Made by a program: the position numbers and the translations under genes. Positions 1 through 9,212 of a DNA stretch of 58,440 bases are shown here, piece after piece. Origin of the DNA: Gammaproteobacteria bacterium (GTDB lineage Bacteria; Pseudomonadota; Gammaproteobacteria; HTCC5015); NCBI GenBank assembly GCA_028284675.1, contig JANQRI010000016.1, forward strand, positions 1 through 58,440, written 5' to 3'. Every line of letters begins with the position of its first letter. Positions within the stretch are counted from its first letter, which is position 1. Below the pieces are notes generated by a model. The model was not told the DNA's origin. It was given only the letters and a program-made list of their open reading frames with translations, and ran no database searches.

Positions 1-1121
1 TCCTCAAAGGTTGCGATACTCTCATCAAACAGACTGTCGGTATCCGACCGGCGCCCAACCACCGAAACCCTACCTTTATAAAGCTTTAATCGCACAACAC
101 CATTAACATTCTTCTGGGTGGAATCAATCAACTCCTGCAACGCGGAACGTTCAGGGCTCCACCAATAACCGTTGTAAATCAACTCGGCGTAACGCGGCAT
201 TAACTCATCTTTTAGATGGGCAACCTCTCTATCCAACGTGAGTGATTCAATCGCCCGGTGCGCACTCAACAAAATAGTGCCGCCCGGCGTTTCATAGCAA
301 CCGCGGGATTTCATACCGACATAACGGTTTTCGACAATATCCAGCCTGCCGATACCCTGCGCACCACCCAAGCGATTGAGTTCGGCCAGCAGGTCCGCCG
401 GTGATAATGTTTTATCATTAATTGCAATCGGATCACCGCCGGCAAATGTCAGCTCAATATATTCCGGTTTGTCCGGTGCCTGCTCAGGTGAAACCGACCA
501 ACGCCACATTGCTTCTTCAGGTTCGGTCCACGGGTCTTCCAACGGACCGCCTTCATAGGAAATATGCAGTAAGTTCGCATCCATCGAATAAGGTGAAGCC
601 TTGCCGCGCTTCTGTTCGACAGCAATACCATGCTGTTCGGCATAAGCCAGCAGTTTTTCTCTGGAGTTCAAATCCCATTCTCGCCACGGTGCAATCACTT
701 TAACACCGGGTTTTAATGCATAAGCTCCGAGTTCAAAGCGCACCTGATCATTGCCCTTGCCGGTCGCACCATGCGAAATCGCATCGGCACCGGTTTCGTT
801 TGCGATTTCAACCAGGCGCTTTGCAATCAATGGCCGCGCGATTGAAGTGCCCAGCAGATATTCACCTTCATAAATCGTATTCGCCCGGAACATCGGGAAA
901 ACATAATCGCGTACGAAGGTTTCGCGCAAATCCTCGATATAAATCTCGGAAATTCCCAACGCTTCGGCTTTCGCCCGGGCCGGTTCGACCTCTTCGCCCT
1001 GGCCGATATCCGCGGTAAACGTAACGACCTCACAACCGTACACATCCTGCAGCCATTTCAGGATCACCGAAGTATCCAGGCCGCCGGAATAAGCCAAAAC
1101 CACTTTTTTAATTGAAGACAT
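1..1121 (-). CDS. argG: Argininosuccinate synthase (partial, C-terminus off the window)
   Basis: This enzyme joins citrulline and aspartate in an ATP-dependent step of arginine synthesis in the cytoplasm. Read on the minus strand from the ATG at 1121, the protein opens MSSIKKVVLAYSGGLDTSV. That contains the SGGLDTS ATP-pyrophosphatase loop of the family, followed by FTADIGQGEE and GATGKGNDQVRFE, which are hallmark ArgG segments. About 373 residues are present of the roughly 400 usual, and the frame is still open at base 1. A GGAG ribosome site lies about 10 bases before the ATG. The leader upstream (1122-1377) is unusually rich in inverted repeats, described separately. The family call is secure; only the 3' end is missing. 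Confidence 0.97.
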   Translation of the reverse strand, partial: MSSIKKVVLAYSGGLDTSVILKWLQDVYGCEVVTFTADIGQGEEVEPARAKAEALGISEIYIEDLRETFVRDYVFPMFRANTIYEGEYLLGTSIARPLIAKRLVEIANETGADAISHGATGKGNDQVRFELGAYALKPGVKVIAPWREWDLNSREKLLAYAEQHGIAVEQKRGKASPYSMDANLLHISYEGGPLEDPWTEPEEAMWRWSVSPEQAPDKPEYIELTFAGGDPIAINDKTLSPADLLAELNRLGGAQGIGRLDIVENRYVGMKSRGCYETPGGTILLSAHRAIESLTLDREVAHLKDELMPRYAELIYNGYWWSPERSALQELIDSTQKNVNGVVRLKLYKGRVSVVGRRSDTDSLFDESIATFE

Positions 1122-1149
1122 TGATTATCCGCTCCACTATTAATATTGC

Positions 1150-1312
1150 GAACAAATATATAATCCCAATATATTTGTTCATCGCCCTGAAAATACTGGC
1201 GCAAATCCGTGGATTTTCTGATATTTTCAGGGCTCACGCCAACCTGATGGTTGGCGCCGGCGCATCCCTGCGCCACTATTATTAACCCCTTATATAAATA
1301 CCGGGTTAATAA
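1150..1312. repeat. Array of five perfect inverted repeats upstream of argG
   Basis: Five perfect inverted repeats follow one another, and another is nested inside the second. Their arms are 1150-1161/1169-1180 (12 bp, GAACAAATATAT), 1185-1195/1222-1232 (11 bp, CCCTGAAAATA, enclosing AAATCC/GGATTT at 1203-1208/1211-1216), 1237-1244/1249-1256 (8 bp, CGCCAACC), 1259-1264/1269-1274 (6 bp) and 1279-1288/1303-1312 (10 bp, TTATTAACCC). The array fills most of the gap between argG and the gene at 1378-2091, both on the minus strand. It could be the structured leader of argG, a terminator region for the upstream gene, or a mobile palindromic element. The sequence does not decide between these. Confidence 0.8.
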
Positions 1313-1377
1313 CTACGACGCGGATTTTACAGGATTTGTATGCGGGCGCTAGCCTGGAAATGAAAAATGACTGAAGC

Positions 1378-2091
1378 TTATTTCAACACCGGCTGCATGT
1401 TATTTAACACGGTCGTAGCCGTTGCAATAACCTTTTCGGCAGTGACTGAATCTTCATGGAAATTTTTATTCAGCGCCTTAAGGTGTGCGTGATCGGTAGG
1501 CGCAGATAAGATTGCGTCAGGCACGTTAATTCTACCGTCCTGCGTTGCTTTTGATACCCAGGATTCATACGCCCTTAAATGAGCAGTGTTTAACAGAACC
1601 CCATCACTGGCCAACTTCTTACCTTCCTGGGTCAATTTCTTTATTTCAGTATAGGCCCCCAAAGTAAGCTCGGCATTTTGTCTTGCAAGGCTCGCTTGAT
1701 CTGCACCGGAATCACCGCTTGCCAGCTGTGAATGATAAGCGGCATTACTTTCAATCACCAACGCCTTCTGATGTTCGATTTGTGCCTGCACCAACTCCGC
1801 TTTAGCTTCGAAGACCTTCACTTTTGAACCAAGACCTGCCTGGAATTTCTGCTCTGCCAGCTTTACTTTAGCCTCAGCTTTTTCAATATTCTGCAATCTG
1901 TCAGCCACGGCTTGCTGGGCCAACTCAAGGCTTAGTGGTACCAAGCTGGTTGGCACTGCGCCTGATCCGGTACTGCTTGCCGCAGATGTATTCGCTTCGA
2001 CAAGTTGTGCGAATTGAGTGCCATCTGGCTCTATTGTTGTTTTGTTGCCTTCAACCTCAGGGTTGGGCGTTGTCGAGACTGCATCAATCAT
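1378..2091 (-). CDS. Unrecognised alpha-helical protein with a TolC-like hairpin motif
   Basis: I do not recognise a named family. The frame is open from a TTG at 2148, but the ATG at 2091 has AAAGG seven bases upstream and is preferred, giving 237 residues. The first 50 residues are Ser/Thr/Pro-rich and look disordered. From about residue 60 the protein is almost all predicted helix. Residues about 69-113 (KAEAKVKLAEQKF, GLGSKVKVFEAKAEL, QAQIEHQ) resemble the helical-hairpin repeat of TolC-type outer-membrane factors. There is no signal peptide, barrel segment or cysteine that I can see. It stands alone, divergent from aceE. The TolC resemblance may reflect only coiled-coil composition. Confidence 0.7.
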   Translation of the reverse strand: MIDAVSTTPNPEVEGNKTTIEPDGTQFAQLVEANTSAASSTGSGAVPTSLVPLSLELAQQAVADRLQNIEKAEAKVKLAEQKFQAGLGSKVKVFEAKAELVQAQIEHQKALVIESNAAYHSQLASGDSGADQASLARQNAELTLGAYTEIKKLTQEGKKLASDGVLLNTAHLRAYESWVSKATQDGRINVPDAILSAPTDHAHLKALNKNFHEDSVTAEKVIATATTVLNNMQPVLK

Positions 2092-2579
2092 TGCTGGACC
2101 TTTAATAAAACCGTTAATTTTGGATGTGCTTACTTTAATACCAGACAAGCAACGAATAAATAGAGCTTAAGCTGTAGAAAAGTGGCAGTATCTATCATTA
2201 AAACCTATAACGCCGGTTATAGGTTTTCCAGCATATGGTCACCACCACCGCCTGCGAAGCATACACGCAACCCTCAAATGCGAACAAAATCCCCTAAATA
2301 TGCACTAATATGCGAAAAAAAGGACTAAACGCGGCTTTATTAACGCTTCTAATATAGATTATTTAATTTTATAATACAGCGCTTTTTTGGCCGGGCTAAA
2401 TTCAAAATCCTGCCAGACGCTATATCAAAACAGCCACCCGCTAACACCGGATACTCCGGATAAACGTTAATCGGCCGGCTAAAAAAGTATTCAACTGCGA
2501 TCACGAATTAACCATGGCTGGTTATTTTTATGCTGATACCAGGAAATAGCCGCCGAAAAAACAAGCTGCGAGGAGCATT
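2092..2579. other. Divergent intergenic region upstream of aceE
   Basis: This 488-base stretch separates the unrecognised minus-strand gene from aceE. It holds a perfect 12-bp hairpin at 2200-2211/2216-2227 (AAAACCTATAAC, loop GCCG) with T-runs on both strands. It also has a TATAAT hexamer at 2370-2375, with only a poor -35 (TTCTAA, 2347-2352) 17 bases upstream. A 6-bp inverted repeat, TAACCA-TGGC-TGGTTA, lies at 2509-2524, about 55 bases before the aceE start, where an operator could sit; it is not a PdhR-type AATTGGT site. The aceE ribosome site AGGAG is at 2570-2574. No gene is visible. Confidence 0.55.
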
Positions 2580-5240
2580 ATGACGGACCAGAATATCGAT
2601 ATTGACCCCCAGGAAACCCAGGAGTGGCTGGATGCGCTGGAATCGGTAATGGAAACCGAAAGCATCGAGCGCGCTTATTATCTGCTGGAGGTCATGGTTG
2701 AAAAAGCACGCCGCTCAGGCGTCTATCTGCCGTTTTCAGCGAATACCGCTTATTTGAATACCATTCCGCCGCACCTCGAAGAGCGCACTCCGGGAGACCC
2801 GGACCTTGAATGGAAAATACGCTCTTATATACGCTGGAATGCGATGGCGATGGTTGTACGCGCGAACCGTAAAAGCAGTGAACTCGGCGGCCATATTTCA
2901 TCATTTGCCTCCTCCGCAACATTATATGACATCGGCTTTCATCACTTCTGGCACGCTCCGACTAAAGATCACCCGGGTGATCTGATCTATTTTCAGGGGC
3001 ATGCCTCTCCGGGCATCTATGCCCGTAGCTATCTGGAAGGTCGCCTGGACGAAGAGCAGCTGGATAATTTTCGCCAGGACACCAGCGGTAACGGTTTAAC
3101 CTCTTACCCGCATCCATGGTTAATGCCGGAATACTGGCAGTTTCCGACCGTTTCAATGGGGCTTGGCCCGATCGGCAGTATTTACCAGGCACGCTTCCTG
3201 AAATACATGCAAAACCGCGGGCTCGCAGATACATCGAAAATGAAAGTCTGGTGCTTTGTCGGCGACGGTGAAGTCGATGAACCGGAAACCCTGGGCGCAA
3301 TCTCGCTGGCATCCCGGGAAAAACTCGACAACCTGGTATTTGTAGTTAACTGTAACCTGCAACGCCTCGACGGCCCGGTACGCGGTAACTTTAAAATCAT
3401 TCAGGAACTGGAAGCGGTTTTCCGTGGCGCCGGTTGGGAAGTGATAAAAGTGATATGGGGCAGTTACTGGGACCCGCTGATCGCGAAAGATCATGAAGGC
3501 CGGCTGCAAAAAATTATGGAGGAAACGGTCGACGGCGAATATCAGAACTACAAAGCCAAAGACGGCGCATACACACGCGAACACTTCTTCGGTAAAGACC
3601 CGAAGATCAAGGAAATGGTATCGAATATGTCCGATGACGATATCTGGCGGCTGAATCGCGGCGGACATGATCCACATAAAGTGTATGCGGCATACGCAAG
3701 AACAGTAAAAACCAAAGACAAACCGGTCGTTATTCTGGCCAAAACCGTCAAAGGCTATGGCCTTGGGCGTGCAGCTGAGGCACAAAACCCAACCCACCAG
3801 CAAAAGAAACTGGATGTCGATACACTTAAGTACTTCCGTGACCGCTTTAACCTGCCGATTTCAGATGAGGATGTTGAGCAGGCCAATTATTACAAACCCG
3901 CCGAAGACAGCCCGGAAATTCAATATCTTCATAAACGTCGTGAAGCACTTGGCGGCTATCTGCCGCAACGCCGTGAAAACGCCGATGCTCTGAAAATTCC
4001 TGAGCTTTCAGCATTTAAAGCCGTACTGGATGGGAGTGGCGACCGGGAGATGTCGACCACGATGAGCTATGTGCGAATTCTGACTGTGCTGACCCGTGAT
4101 AAAAATATCGGCAAGCATATCGTACCGATCATTCCAGACGAAGCCAGAACCTTCGGCATGGAAGGCATGTTCAGGCAACTGGGTATCTATGCGTCCGTAG
4201 GTCAGCTGTATGAGCCGGTCGATAAAGATCAGGTGATGTATTATAAAGAAGCCAAATCCGGACAAATACTGGAGGAAGGGATCAACGAAGCCGGCTCCAT
4301 GTGCTCATTTATAGCAGCCGGCACCGCATACAGCACACTCGGTATCAATATGATTCCGTTTTATATCTTCTATTCAATGTTTGGTTTTCAACGGGTCGGT
4401 GACCTTTGCTGGCTTGCCGGTGATATTCAGGCCCGCGGCTTCATGATGGGTGCCACCGCAGGCCGCACCACCCTCGCGGGTGAAGGACTGCAACACCAGG
4501 ATGGCCATGGCCTGATCTATGCGTCGACTATTCCAAACTGTGTTGCTTATGATCCCACATACGCTTATGAAATGGCGGTTATTATCCATCACGGCATGAA
4601 ACGCATGTTTGAAAAACAGGAAAATGTGTTTTATTACATCACCGCGATGAATGAAAACTACCTAATGCCGGCAATGCCCGAAGGCGTGGAAGAAGGCATT
4701 ATCAAAGGTATGTATCTGCTGCAGGAAGGTAACAAAAAGAATAAGCTGCGGGTGCAATTACTTGGCAGCGGTACAATACTTCGTGAAGTGCTGGCCGCTG
4801 CGGAGTTGCTTCAAAAAGACTTCAACGTTGCCAGCGATATATGGAGTGTGACCAGCTTTAACGAGTTGCAGCGCGACGGCGTCGATGCACAGCGTTACAA
4901 TATGTTACATCCCGAAGCCAAACCCCGGCAGAGCTATGTAGCCGAATGCATGGCCAAGCGTAAAGGACCCGCAATCGCCGCAACCGACTATATCCGTACT
5001 TATGCCGAGCAGATTAGGCCGTTTATGGACCGCCATTATACTGTGCTGGGCACTGACGGATTTGGTCGTAGCGACACCCGCGTTAAGCTGCGGGAGTTTT
5101 TTGAGGTCAATTGTTATTATATAGTGGTTGCCACTTTGAAAGCATTGGCCGATACCGGCGAAATCGAAGCCGGTAAAGTTTCCGAGGCCATAAAAAAATA
5201 CAAGCTTGACCCGAAAAAACCTAATCCGATCACCGTTTAG
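2580..5240 (+). CDS. aceE: Pyruvate dehydrogenase E1 component (homodimeric type)
   Basis: E1 decarboxylates pyruvate with thiamine diphosphate and passes the acetyl group to the lipoyl domains of E2. The 886 residues match the E. coli AceE length (887) without gaps that I can see. The thiamine diphosphate/magnesium motif GDGEVDEPE begins near residue 228 and continues to NLVFVVNCNLQRLDGPV. The segments IPDEARTFGMEG and GEGLQHQDGHG are also typical of the homodimeric E1. The start has an AGGAG site five bases upstream. aceF follows after 21 bases and lpd after that, so the three make one operon encoding the whole complex. Long antisense frames inside the gene are shadows. Confidence 0.98.
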   Translation: MTDQNIDIDPQETQEWLDALESVMETESIERAYYLLEVMVEKARRSGVYLPFSANTAYLNTIPPHLEERTPGDPDLEWKIRSYIRWNAMAMVVRANRKSSELGGHISSFASSATLYDIGFHHFWHAPTKDHPGDLIYFQGHASPGIYARSYLEGRLDEEQLDNFRQDTSGNGLTSYPHPWLMPEYWQFPTVSMGLGPIGSIYQARFLKYMQNRGLADTSKMKVWCFVGDGEVDEPETLGAISLASREKLDNLVFVVNCNLQRLDGPVRGNFKIIQELEAVFRGAGWEVIKVIWGSYWDPLIAKDHEGRLQKIMEETVDGEYQNYKAKDGAYTREHFFGKDPKIKEMVSNMSDDDIWRLNRGGHDPHKVYAAYARTVKTKDKPVVILAKTVKGYGLGRAAEAQNPTHQQKKLDVDTLKYFRDRFNLPISDEDVEQANYYKPAEDSPEIQYLHKRREALGGYLPQRRENADALKIPELSAFKAVLDGSGDREMSTTMSYVRILTVLTRDKNIGKHIVPIIPDEARTFGMEGMFRQLGIYASVGQLYEPVDKDQVMYYKEAKSGQILEEGINEAGSMCSFIAAGTAYSTLGINMIPFYIFYSMFGFQRVGDLCWLAGDIQARGFMMGATAGRTTLAGEGLQHQDGHGLIYASTIPNCVAYDPTYAYEMAVIIHHGMKRMFEKQENVFYYITAMNENYLMPAMPEGVEEGIIKGMYLLQEGNKKNKLRVQLLGSGTILREVLAAAELLQKDFNVASDIWSVTSFNELQRDGVDAQRYNMLHPEAKPRQSYVAECMAKRKGPAIAATDYIRTYAEQIRPFMDRHYTVLGTDGFGRSDTRVKLREFFEVNCYYIVVATLKALADTGEIEAGKVSEAIKKYKLDPKKPNPITV

Positions 5241-5261
5241 TCTGAAAAACCGAAAACGATC

Positions 5262-6914
5262 ATGGCAAACTTAAAAGAAATTACTGTTCCCGATATCGGC
5301 GGCTTTGATGCGGTGGAAGTCATCGAAGTACTGGTAGCACCCGGCGATGTGATCCAGGCCGAAGACTCGTTGATCACCCTGGAATCTGACAAAGCCTCTA
5401 TGGAGATACCGGCACCGGAAGCCGGAACCATTAAAGAGGTTAAAGTCAAAGTCGGAGACAGCATTGCTGAAGGCGGTGTTATTTTAACACTGGAAACCGC
5501 CGCTGTTAGCGACACGGATAAACCGGCAGCCGCAGCAGATAACAGCACCGAAGACGAAACCGCAACCGATACAGCAAGCCCCGAACCTGCGGCGGCCACA
5601 CAAGCGGCAACTGATACTGCAAATAAACAAATTCTGGTACCCGATATTGGGGATTTTGACAGCATACCGGTTATCGATGTATTGGTTTCTGCGGGTGATA
5701 CAGTCGCAGCGGAAGATGCATTGATCACCCTCGAATCAGATAAAGCCTCGATGGACATCCCGGCACCCGAGGCAGGCGTGGTTAAAGAAGTACTGGTGAA
5801 AGCCGGCGACACTGTTTCTCAAGGTGTACCAATTCTAATTCTGGAAACCACTTCGGTTGCTGCTACGACAGAACCTCAAAGCAGCGCTACAGAAACACCT
5901 GCAGCCAAACCGGCTTCAACTGCTCCTGTTTCCAGTACTCCGTCCGAACCACAGATTCATCGCAGCCCTGCCCCACTGACAATGCCGCCGGTTGATGAAA
6001 GCAAATTCGGTAAAGCGCATGCGAGTCCATCGGTTCGCAAGTTTGCCCGTGAACTGGGTGCCGACCTCAGTCAGATCAACGGCAGTGCCGCAAAAGGACG
6101 TATCACCAAAGAAGATGTACAAAACTACGTTAAACAGATTTTGACCTCAGGTCAACCGGCCGGGACTGGCGGCACACTACAGGTTGCCGAGTTACCCGAT
6201 GTAGACTTCAGTGCGTTCGGCGATACCGAAACACAACCACTTACCAAGATCAACAAGCTGACCGGTAAATATCTACACCGCAGCTGGTTCTATATTCCAC
6301 ATGTAACCCAATTTGATGAAGCAGATATCACTGACCTTGAAGCTTTTCGCAAGCAGTTATCCGCCGAGTACAAAGAAAAAGGTATCAAGATCACGATGAT
6401 CGCATTCTTATTGAAAGCGGTTGCCGCAGCATTGAAAGAGTTTCCAAGGTTTAATGCCTCACTGGATAAGACCGGTGAGAACCTGATCCTGAAAAGTTAT
6501 TACCATATCGGCGTCGCAGTTGATACACCTGACGGCTTGATTGTACCGGTCATTAAAGACGTGGACTCAAAAAATATTGTCGAGCTCGCTGAAGCGGTGG
6601 TCGATATCGCCGGGCGCGCCCGAAAAAAACAAATCAAGCCGACTGAAATGCAGGGCGCCTGCTTTACTATTTCCAGTCTTGGCGGAATTGGCGGAACTGC
6701 ATTTACGCCGATTGTTAACCAACCTGAGGTTGCCATTTTGGGAGTATCGCGATCATCCATGAAACCGGTGTATCAAAACAATGAGTTTGTGCCACGACTT
6801 ATGCTTCCACTGTCTTTATCCTATGACCACCGAGTAATTGATGGTGTTGCAGCGGCCAGATTCACGACCTATTTAGGTCAGGTGCTGGCAGATGTAAGGC
6901 GCTTACTGCTGTAA
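5262..6914 (+). CDS. aceF: Pyruvate dehydrogenase E2, dihydrolipoyl acetyltransferase (two lipoyl domains)
   Basis: E2 is the core of the complex: it carries the acetyl group on lipoyl-lysine and transfers it to CoA. Two lipoyl domains sit at about residues 1-76 and 118-195, each with a DKAS lipoylation site (Lys44 and Lys161). Ala/Pro/Thr-rich swinging linkers separate them. An E3/E1-binding domain follows near residue 252 (ASPSVRKFARELG ... GRITKEDV), then the catalytic acetyltransferase domain ending with the active-site motif SYDHRVIDG near residue 520. At 550 residues it is shorter than E. coli AceF, which has three lipoyl domains. The missing domain may be balanced by the lipoyl domain on E3. 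The ribosome site is weak, suggesting coupling to aceE translation. Confidence 0.97.
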   Translation: MANLKEITVPDIGGFDAVEVIEVLVAPGDVIQAEDSLITLESDKASMEIPAPEAGTIKEVKVKVGDSIAEGGVILTLETAAVSDTDKPAAAADNSTEDETATDTASPEPAAATQAATDTANKQILVPDIGDFDSIPVIDVLVSAGDTVAAEDALITLESDKASMDIPAPEAGVVKEVLVKAGDTVSQGVPILILETTSVAATTEPQSSATETPAAKPASTAPVSSTPSEPQIHRSPAPLTMPPVDESKFGKAHASPSVRKFARELGADLSQINGSAAKGRITKEDVQNYVKQILTSGQPAGTGGTLQVAELPDVDFSAFGDTETQPLTKINKLTGKYLHRSWFYIPHVTQFDEADITDLEAFRKQLSAEYKEKGIKITMIAFLLKAVAAALKEFPRFNASLDKTGENLILKSYYHIGVAVDTPDGLIVPVIKDVDSKNIVELAEAVVDIAGRARKKQIKPTEMQGACFTISSLGGIGGTAFTPIVNQPEVAILGVSRSSMKPVYQNNEFVPRLMLPLSLSYDHRVIDGVAAARFTTYLGQVLADVRRLLL

Positions 6915-6928
6915 AAAGAGGCTGACAA

Positions 6929-8665
6929 ATGACTGAAAAAATAACCGTCGAAGTACCGGATATCGGCGATTTTCCGGATGTGGACGTCGTCGAAGTGCTG
7001 GTAAACACCGGCGATGAGGTTCAGGCCGAAGATTCTTTAATTACCCTGGAGACCGACAAAGCCACTATGGAAATTCCGTCTCCCGCGGCCGGTAAAGTCG
7101 GCGAGCTGATGGTCAAAACCGGTGATAAAGTTTCCAAAGGTTCGCCCATCCTGACACTTGAAACTTCAGCGGCTGTAAAACCAGAGGCAGCCCAAAAAAC
7201 CGATAAGCCCGAACCGGCTGCGAAAACACCCGCTACGGTAACGGACAGCGACCTCACAACCGAAGTCGTAGTACTCGGCTCCGGCCCGGGCGGCTATACC
7301 GCTGCATTCCGCGCTGCTGACCTTGGTAAGAAAGTTGTGTTAATTGAGCGTTATCCCAGCCTGGGCGGTGTCTGCCTGAATGTCGGTTGCATACCATCAA
7401 AAGCCCTGCTGCACTCCGCACTGATTATCAACGAAGCCGCGGAAATGGCCAAACATGGCATCAAGTTTGGTCAACCGGAAATCGAGCTGAAAAAACTGGC
7501 AGGCTGGAAAAACGATGTGGTCGGCAAACTAACCGGTGGACTGGCCGGCATGGCCAAACAACGTAAAGTCACTACCGTTACTGGCACCGGTAAATTCATT
7601 TCAGGCAATCAGATTGAAGTGAACACCGGCGACGGCCAAAAAACCATTCAATTTGAGCATGCAATCATAGCAGCAGGATCACAGCCCACCAAGATACCGG
7701 CTTTTCCAAACGATGACCCGCGCTTAATGGACTCCACCGGCGCATTAATGCTGGAAGAAATTCCCAAACGCATGCTGGTGATTGGCGGCGGTATTATCGG
7801 TCTGGAAATGGCAATGGTCTATCATGCGCTGGGCACAAAAATCACTATTGTCGAATTAATGGATGGCTTGATTCCCGGCTGTGACCGGGATCTGGTTAAA
7901 CCACTGGAGAAAATTATTAAACCGCGTTATGAGAATATTTTTCTCAAAACAAAAGTCGCAAAAATAGAAGCTCAGAAAAAAGGCCTTAAAGTATTCTTCG
8001 AAGGTGACTCTGCTCCGGCACCGGATACATTTGACCGCGTGCTTGTTGCAGTTGGGCGTGTTCCCAACGGTAAAAACATAGGCGCTGAAAACGCCGGTAT
8101 ACAAATTGATGAGCGTGGTTTTATTCCAGTTGATAATCAGCAACGCACCAATGTATCGAATATATTTGCAATCGGCGATATTGTCGGCCAGCCAATGCTG
8201 GCACATAAAGCCACACATGAAGGAAAAGTTGCCGCAGAGGTCATCGCCGGCATGAAAACTTTTTTTGATGCACGCACGATTCCTTCAGTAGCATACACTG
8301 ATCCGGAAGTCGCGTGGATGGGTTTAACTGAAACCGAGGCCAAAAAACAAAACATAGACTATGAGAAAGCTGCATTCCCATGGGCTGCCAGCGGCCGCTC
8401 ACTCAGTTTGGGCCGTAGCGAAGGCATAACCAAGTTGCTGTTCGACAAAAACACCAACCGCATTCTCGGTGCAGGTATTGTCGGACCCAATGCCGGTGAG
8501 TTAATCGCAGAAACAGTACTTGCTCTGGAAATGGGTGCAGATGCCGAAGATATCGGTTTAACCATTCACCCACATCCGACTTTATCCGAAACCGTTAACT
8601 TTGCCGCCGAAATAGCAGAAGGCACGATCACCGACCTTTACATGCCGAAAAAGAAAAAAGCCTGA
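6929..8665 (+). CDS. lpdA: Dihydrolipoamide dehydrogenase (E3) with N-terminal lipoyl domain
   Basis: E3 reoxidises dihydrolipoamide using FAD and NAD. At 578 residues it is about 100 longer than a plain E3. The extra part is an N-terminal lipoyl domain (residues about 1-80, lipoylation Lys44 in LETDKATMEIP) joined by an Ala/Pro linker. The E3 part follows: FAD fold GSGPGGYTAAFRAADLG, redox disulfide in GGVCLNVGCIPSK, NAD fold VIGGGIIGLEMA, and the C-terminal catalytic HPHPTLSE. Its first 50 residues closely resemble those of the aceF lipoyl domains. The start has an AAGAGG site. Lipoyl-E3 fusions are known in several proteobacteria, so this is a variant rather than a novelty. It is the last gene of the aceEF-lpd operon. 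Confidence 0.97.
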   Translation: MTEKITVEVPDIGDFPDVDVVEVLVNTGDEVQAEDSLITLETDKATMEIPSPAAGKVGELMVKTGDKVSKGSPILTLETSAAVKPEAAQKTDKPEPAAKTPATVTDSDLTTEVVVLGSGPGGYTAAFRAADLGKKVVLIERYPSLGGVCLNVGCIPSKALLHSALIINEAAEMAKHGIKFGQPEIELKKLAGWKNDVVGKLTGGLAGMAKQRKVTTVTGTGKFISGNQIEVNTGDGQKTIQFEHAIIAAGSQPTKIPAFPNDDPRLMDSTGALMLEEIPKRMLVIGGGIIGLEMAMVYHALGTKITIVELMDGLIPGCDRDLVKPLEKIIKPRYENIFLKTKVAKIEAQKKGLKVFFEGDSAPAPDTFDRVLVAVGRVPNGKNIGAENAGIQIDERGFIPVDNQQRTNVSNIFAIGDIVGQPMLAHKATHEGKVAAEVIAGMKTFFDARTIPSVAYTDPEVAWMGLTETEAKKQNIDYEKAAFPWAASGRSLSLGRSEGITKLLFDKNTNRILGAGIVGPNAGELIAETVLALEMGADAEDIGLTIHPHPTLSETVNFAAEIAEGTITDLYMPKKKKA

Positions 8666-8721
8666 TCAAAATCCAAGGTAACCCAGACCGGCTACCATTC
8701 GTTTATTATTAGGCACAGGCA

Positions 8722-9195
8722 ATGCCCGAGAAAATACCGCCTTATATCACAGAAGAAGGTTATCAGATATTACAGGACGAGCTCTCCGGACTCTGGAAAC
8801 ACAGGCGTACCGTAACCGAACACCTGGCAGCTGCCGCAGCGGAAGGTGACCGCTCGGAAAACGCAGAGTATATTTACCGTAAAAAAGAACTCCGCCAAAT
8901 AGACAGGCGTATACGCTATCTGCAAAAACGCTTACCCGATCTTCAGGTTATTCGAAACCTGCCTGGTGATAAAAGCAAAGTTTTTTTCGGCGCAACCGTC
9001 ACATTGAAAAACGAAAATGATACCCAGGAAGTATTCCGTATTGTGGGCACTGACGAAATTTCCCATCAATCCAAACACATCAGTATTCAATCACCTCTTG
9101 CATCCGCATTGTTAAAAAAAAGTATTGGCGATCAAGTCAAAATCACAACGCCTGCAGGCACAAAACAGTATCAGGTTCTGAATATTAGCTATTAA
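8722..9195 (+). CDS. greB: Transcription elongation factor GreB
   Basis: GreB enters the secondary channel of RNA polymerase and stimulates cleavage of backtracked RNA. The 157 residues have the N-terminal coiled-coil hairpin with the acidic tip EGDRSENAEY, then KKELRQIDRRIRYLQKRL. The C-terminal FKBP-like domain ends in KSIGDQVKITTPAG. The N-terminus (TEEGYQILQDEL) is GreA/GreB-typical, and the basic hairpin favours GreB over GreA. It lies 56 bases after lpd on the same strand, so it may be read through from the pdh operon; no terminator is visible between them. It converges with the acyl-CoA ligase gene only 17 bases away. Confidence 0.93.
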   Translation: MPEKIPPYITEEGYQILQDELSGLWKHRRTVTEHLAAAAAEGDRSENAEYIYRKKELRQIDRRIRYLQKRLPDLQVIRNLPGDKSKVFFGATVTLKNENDTQEVFRIVGTDEISHQSKHISIQSPLASALLKKSIGDQVKITTPAGTKQYQVLNISY

Positions 9196-9212
9196 AACCA
9201 GATTACTGCATT

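Noticed and set aside
1064..1276. 70-residue minus-strand frame running through the argG leader, as a possible leader peptide
   Set aside because: It overlaps the argG start in another frame and only spans the hairpins; there is no run of arginine codons or ribosome site to suggest attenuation.
3153..3803. 216-residue antisense frame inside aceE
   Set aside because: aceE is a well-conserved gene on the other strand; the antisense frame has no start context or motif. The antisense Ser/Ala-rich frames over the lipoyl domains (5237-5812, 7021-7257) are rejected for the same reason.
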